From NCBI RefSeq assembly GCF_003369835.1, contig NZ_QPMJ01000001.1, positions 806,001-870,000 of the forward strand: a DNA stretch of 64,000 nt. The letters run 5' to 3'. Positions 63,301-64,000 of this stretch are shown piece by piece (the stretch's first letter is position 1; each line of letters opens with the position of its first letter). The position numbers and the translations under genes are program-made. The notes beneath the pieces are model-generated. The model did no database searches. It saw only the letters and a list, made by a program, of their open reading frames with translations, and was not told the DNA's origin. Source of the stretch: Halorussus rarus. GTDB taxonomy: Archaea; Halobacteriota; Halobacteria; Halobacteriales; Haladaptataceae.

Positions 63301-64000
63301 GCTCAAGCGGTTCACCACCGAGCCCATCAACGTCTCCAAGACCCTGTTCACCGCGCTCGACCTGGTCTCCATCCAGACCCAGACCCGGGTCCAGGGCAGC
63401 AAGGTGCGCCGGAACAAGTCGCTCACCGAGATCAACGAGTACAACGCCGAGAACGACGAGATCAACGTCCAGGACATCTTCCAGTGGCGCGCCGAGGACG
63501 ACGAGTTCATGCGCCTGTCGGGGTCGAACACCATGGACGAGATCATGTTCGACCGCGGATGGGACCGCGACCAGCTCGAACGCGAGATCCTCAAGCGCCG
63601 GGTCATCCTGGCGTACCTCATCAAGAACGGGCTCAACGAGTACACCCAGGTCGCCGCCACGGTCCAGGCGTTCATCAACGACCCCGACACCATCCTGACG
63701 CTGGTCGCCAACGAGAAGCTCGAAGAGAGCCTCCAGGACCTCCGGGAGATGGAGAGCGTCTCCATCGACGTCGACCCCAAGAAGGAGGAGATGGTGCCCC
63801 GGCCCGACCCCGGCCGGGAGACCTACGAGCTCTCGAAGGGCATCCTCGCCGAGGCCGAGGACCGGCTGCTCGACGACTACCGGGGCGCCGACGCCGACGT
63901 CGAGGGGCTGGCGGTCGCGCTGGCGGAGTCGGCCGAGCCGACCGACGCGCCCGCCGAGATCGAGGCCGAACCCGGCGCGAACGACGGGTCCGAGACCGAG
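60305..64000 (+). CDS. large type II/IV secretion ATPase, runs past the window edge
   Basis: At least 1232 aa; no stop within the window. Residues 1-140 are almost purely acidic and disordered. Three repeated modules follow near residues 149, 223 and 300, each with the core GEYxWxxFKxEyyY (for example GEYYWEHFKYEYYY). Next come a pilus-ATPase N-terminal domain (about 405-560, REVDRYWVNKPYSFVVIF), a second acidic linker (about 560-680), and the ATPase core: Walker [10 protein letters not shown] (about 890-898), IVSIEDTREV, Walker B YIVMGEIRGEEG and STGHTTYTTFHAD. It powers an archaellum- or pilus-like machine. A T2SF partner probably follows outside the window. Confidence 0.9.
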   Translation, partial: MSDERDADGEDPPDDDGISFSDGADADDGDEEADGPDEDTGEVDASDGDGAEADRGNENAAEADSDDEGADDVAGENGDGDEGDGNSPGDESDATEEDGDSPEGDDGSERDAGPSGDDEASSEGDDVSQDDDAGPGPLDISDDELASAAVTVGEYDWDAFKEEFFYEDGSPPTNWRGKPYTFDPEEHLGHDPDETGDRVAGAAETAAGLSAYFEDFLDPEATPVSLGDYLWEHFRYEYYYDRDEDGIARPRDESGEVVPFDRSEWTGHDDVPDSVFEGGVAVTDLSASFEEWLDPATTPVTKGEYYWEHFKYEYYYADTSVTAPERPRDEAGEIERFEKEEWLGFPEEDLEELLAEGAHDARKLLQIEDERTLDVPEEFDEDAFFSTVEGHTTVANRYDLEKEVALPKKQHFREVDRYWVNKPYSFVVIFHSEKENETKYYLVEPYCTPIEDDLTEFLTGKLRSSIKYSSEDVVVEAEAEEREEVIERETLRLLARYDLYAENDGERARQLRELLDRYDDARDAVSAYVDRLREETDAAVEPLREAIEEHRERRAAEAAANDGEDAAEDAPDGEAIGDVDEESTVEADAGAEPSPDADGETDEVVADGGAVGDDSTSDPETATGVVEESDSPESPESPVTGDADAGAGEDADLPDAQDDEADFLETADEEADADDGPRIRLDEYLDLDFEAEGSLREQVRAAVEAKIDELEPDDEGGLDGIMVRPEPVLIEEDDETLSEYQTEKLLYYLRRDFIGYERIDGIKHDINVEDISVDGYNSPVFVYHTDHEQVISNVYHGKGELDDFVVKMAQRSGKGISKRQPQVDATLPDGSRAQLTLGREVSDHGTNYTIRQFKDVPFTPVDLVNWNTFSLEEMAFMWLAIENHKSLIFAGGTASGKTTSLNAVSLFIPSNSKIVSIEDTREVELPQRNWIASVTRPSFSDDDKGDVDEFDLLEAALRQRPDYIVMGEIRGEEGRTLFQVMSTGHTTYTTFHADTVGEVLKRFTTEPINVSKTLFTALDLVSIQTQTRVQGSKVRRNKSLTEINEYNAENDEINVQDIFQWRAEDDEFMRLSGSNTMDEIMFDRGWDRDQLEREILKRRVILAYLIKNGLNEYTQVAATVQAFINDPDTILTLVANEKLEESLQDLREMESVSIDVDPKKEEMVPRPDPGRETYELSKGILAEAEDRLLDDYRGADADVEGLAVALAESAEPTDAPAEIEAEPGANDGSETE

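Overview
The window is chromosomal DNA of a halophilic archaeon (class Halobacteria). The evidence is high GC, acidic proteins, TATA boxes about 27 bp upstream of start codons (leaderless genes), Tat-dependent lipoproteins, bacterio-opsin-activator type HTH_10 regulators, HalOD1 output-domain proteins, a PGF-type C-terminal sorting tail and archaeal ribosomal proteins P0/P1. I cannot name the genus from sequence reading alone.

Layout. 1-8 kb: an Lrp regulator, an aminotransferase, a SRPBCC protein, a TctA-like permease, the L1-P0-P1 ribosomal operon with a structured leader, a ZIP-like membrane protein and an alanine-glyoxylate type aminotransferase. 8-11 kb: a YihY protein and two divergent single-domain HalOD1 proteins. 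10.9-18.4 kb: a tightly coupled six-gene minus-strand operon (solute-binding lipoprotein, two permeases, MsmX-type ATPase, CaiB CoA-transferase, homocitrate-synthase-like enzyme) with an HTH_10 regulator upstream. 18.6-24.4 kb: two surface or exported proteins, an ABM-domain protein, a cystathionine gamma-synthase family enzyme, a cold-shock protein and a zinc-finger protein.

24.76-30.64 kb is an AT-rich integrated element in tRNA-Arg(UCG), bounded by 114-bp direct repeats. Unusually, the repeats carry the tRNA promoter and the 5' 61 nt of the tRNA. The element encodes small cysteine-rich proteins, including a tandem overlapping array, a membrane protein, and an integrase that has lost the catalytic C-terminus.

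30.6-39.2 kb: a zinc ribbon, a GGGP-synthase-like enzyme divergent from a helical protein with an Asp-rich motif, a RecA-fold protein, an OFA-type MFS transporter, a DUF7344-like regulator coupled to a 49-aa protein, and a MATE exporter. 39.7-45.6 kb: a secretion ATPase/TadC-type pair for a type IV pilus-like machine, a methyltransferase, tRNA-Gly(UCC) and a P19/Tp34-like protein. 45.7-53.2 kb: a large PAS/GAF/HTH_10 sensor-regulator, a third HalOD1 protein, a DUF2298 membrane protein, initiator tRNA-Met and a DJ-1/PfpI protein. 53.4-60.0 kb: a complete dipeptide-type ABC operon. From 60.3 kb to the window edge: a very large secretion ATPase with three repeated aromatic modules, preceded by a 21-codon overlapping upstream ORF.
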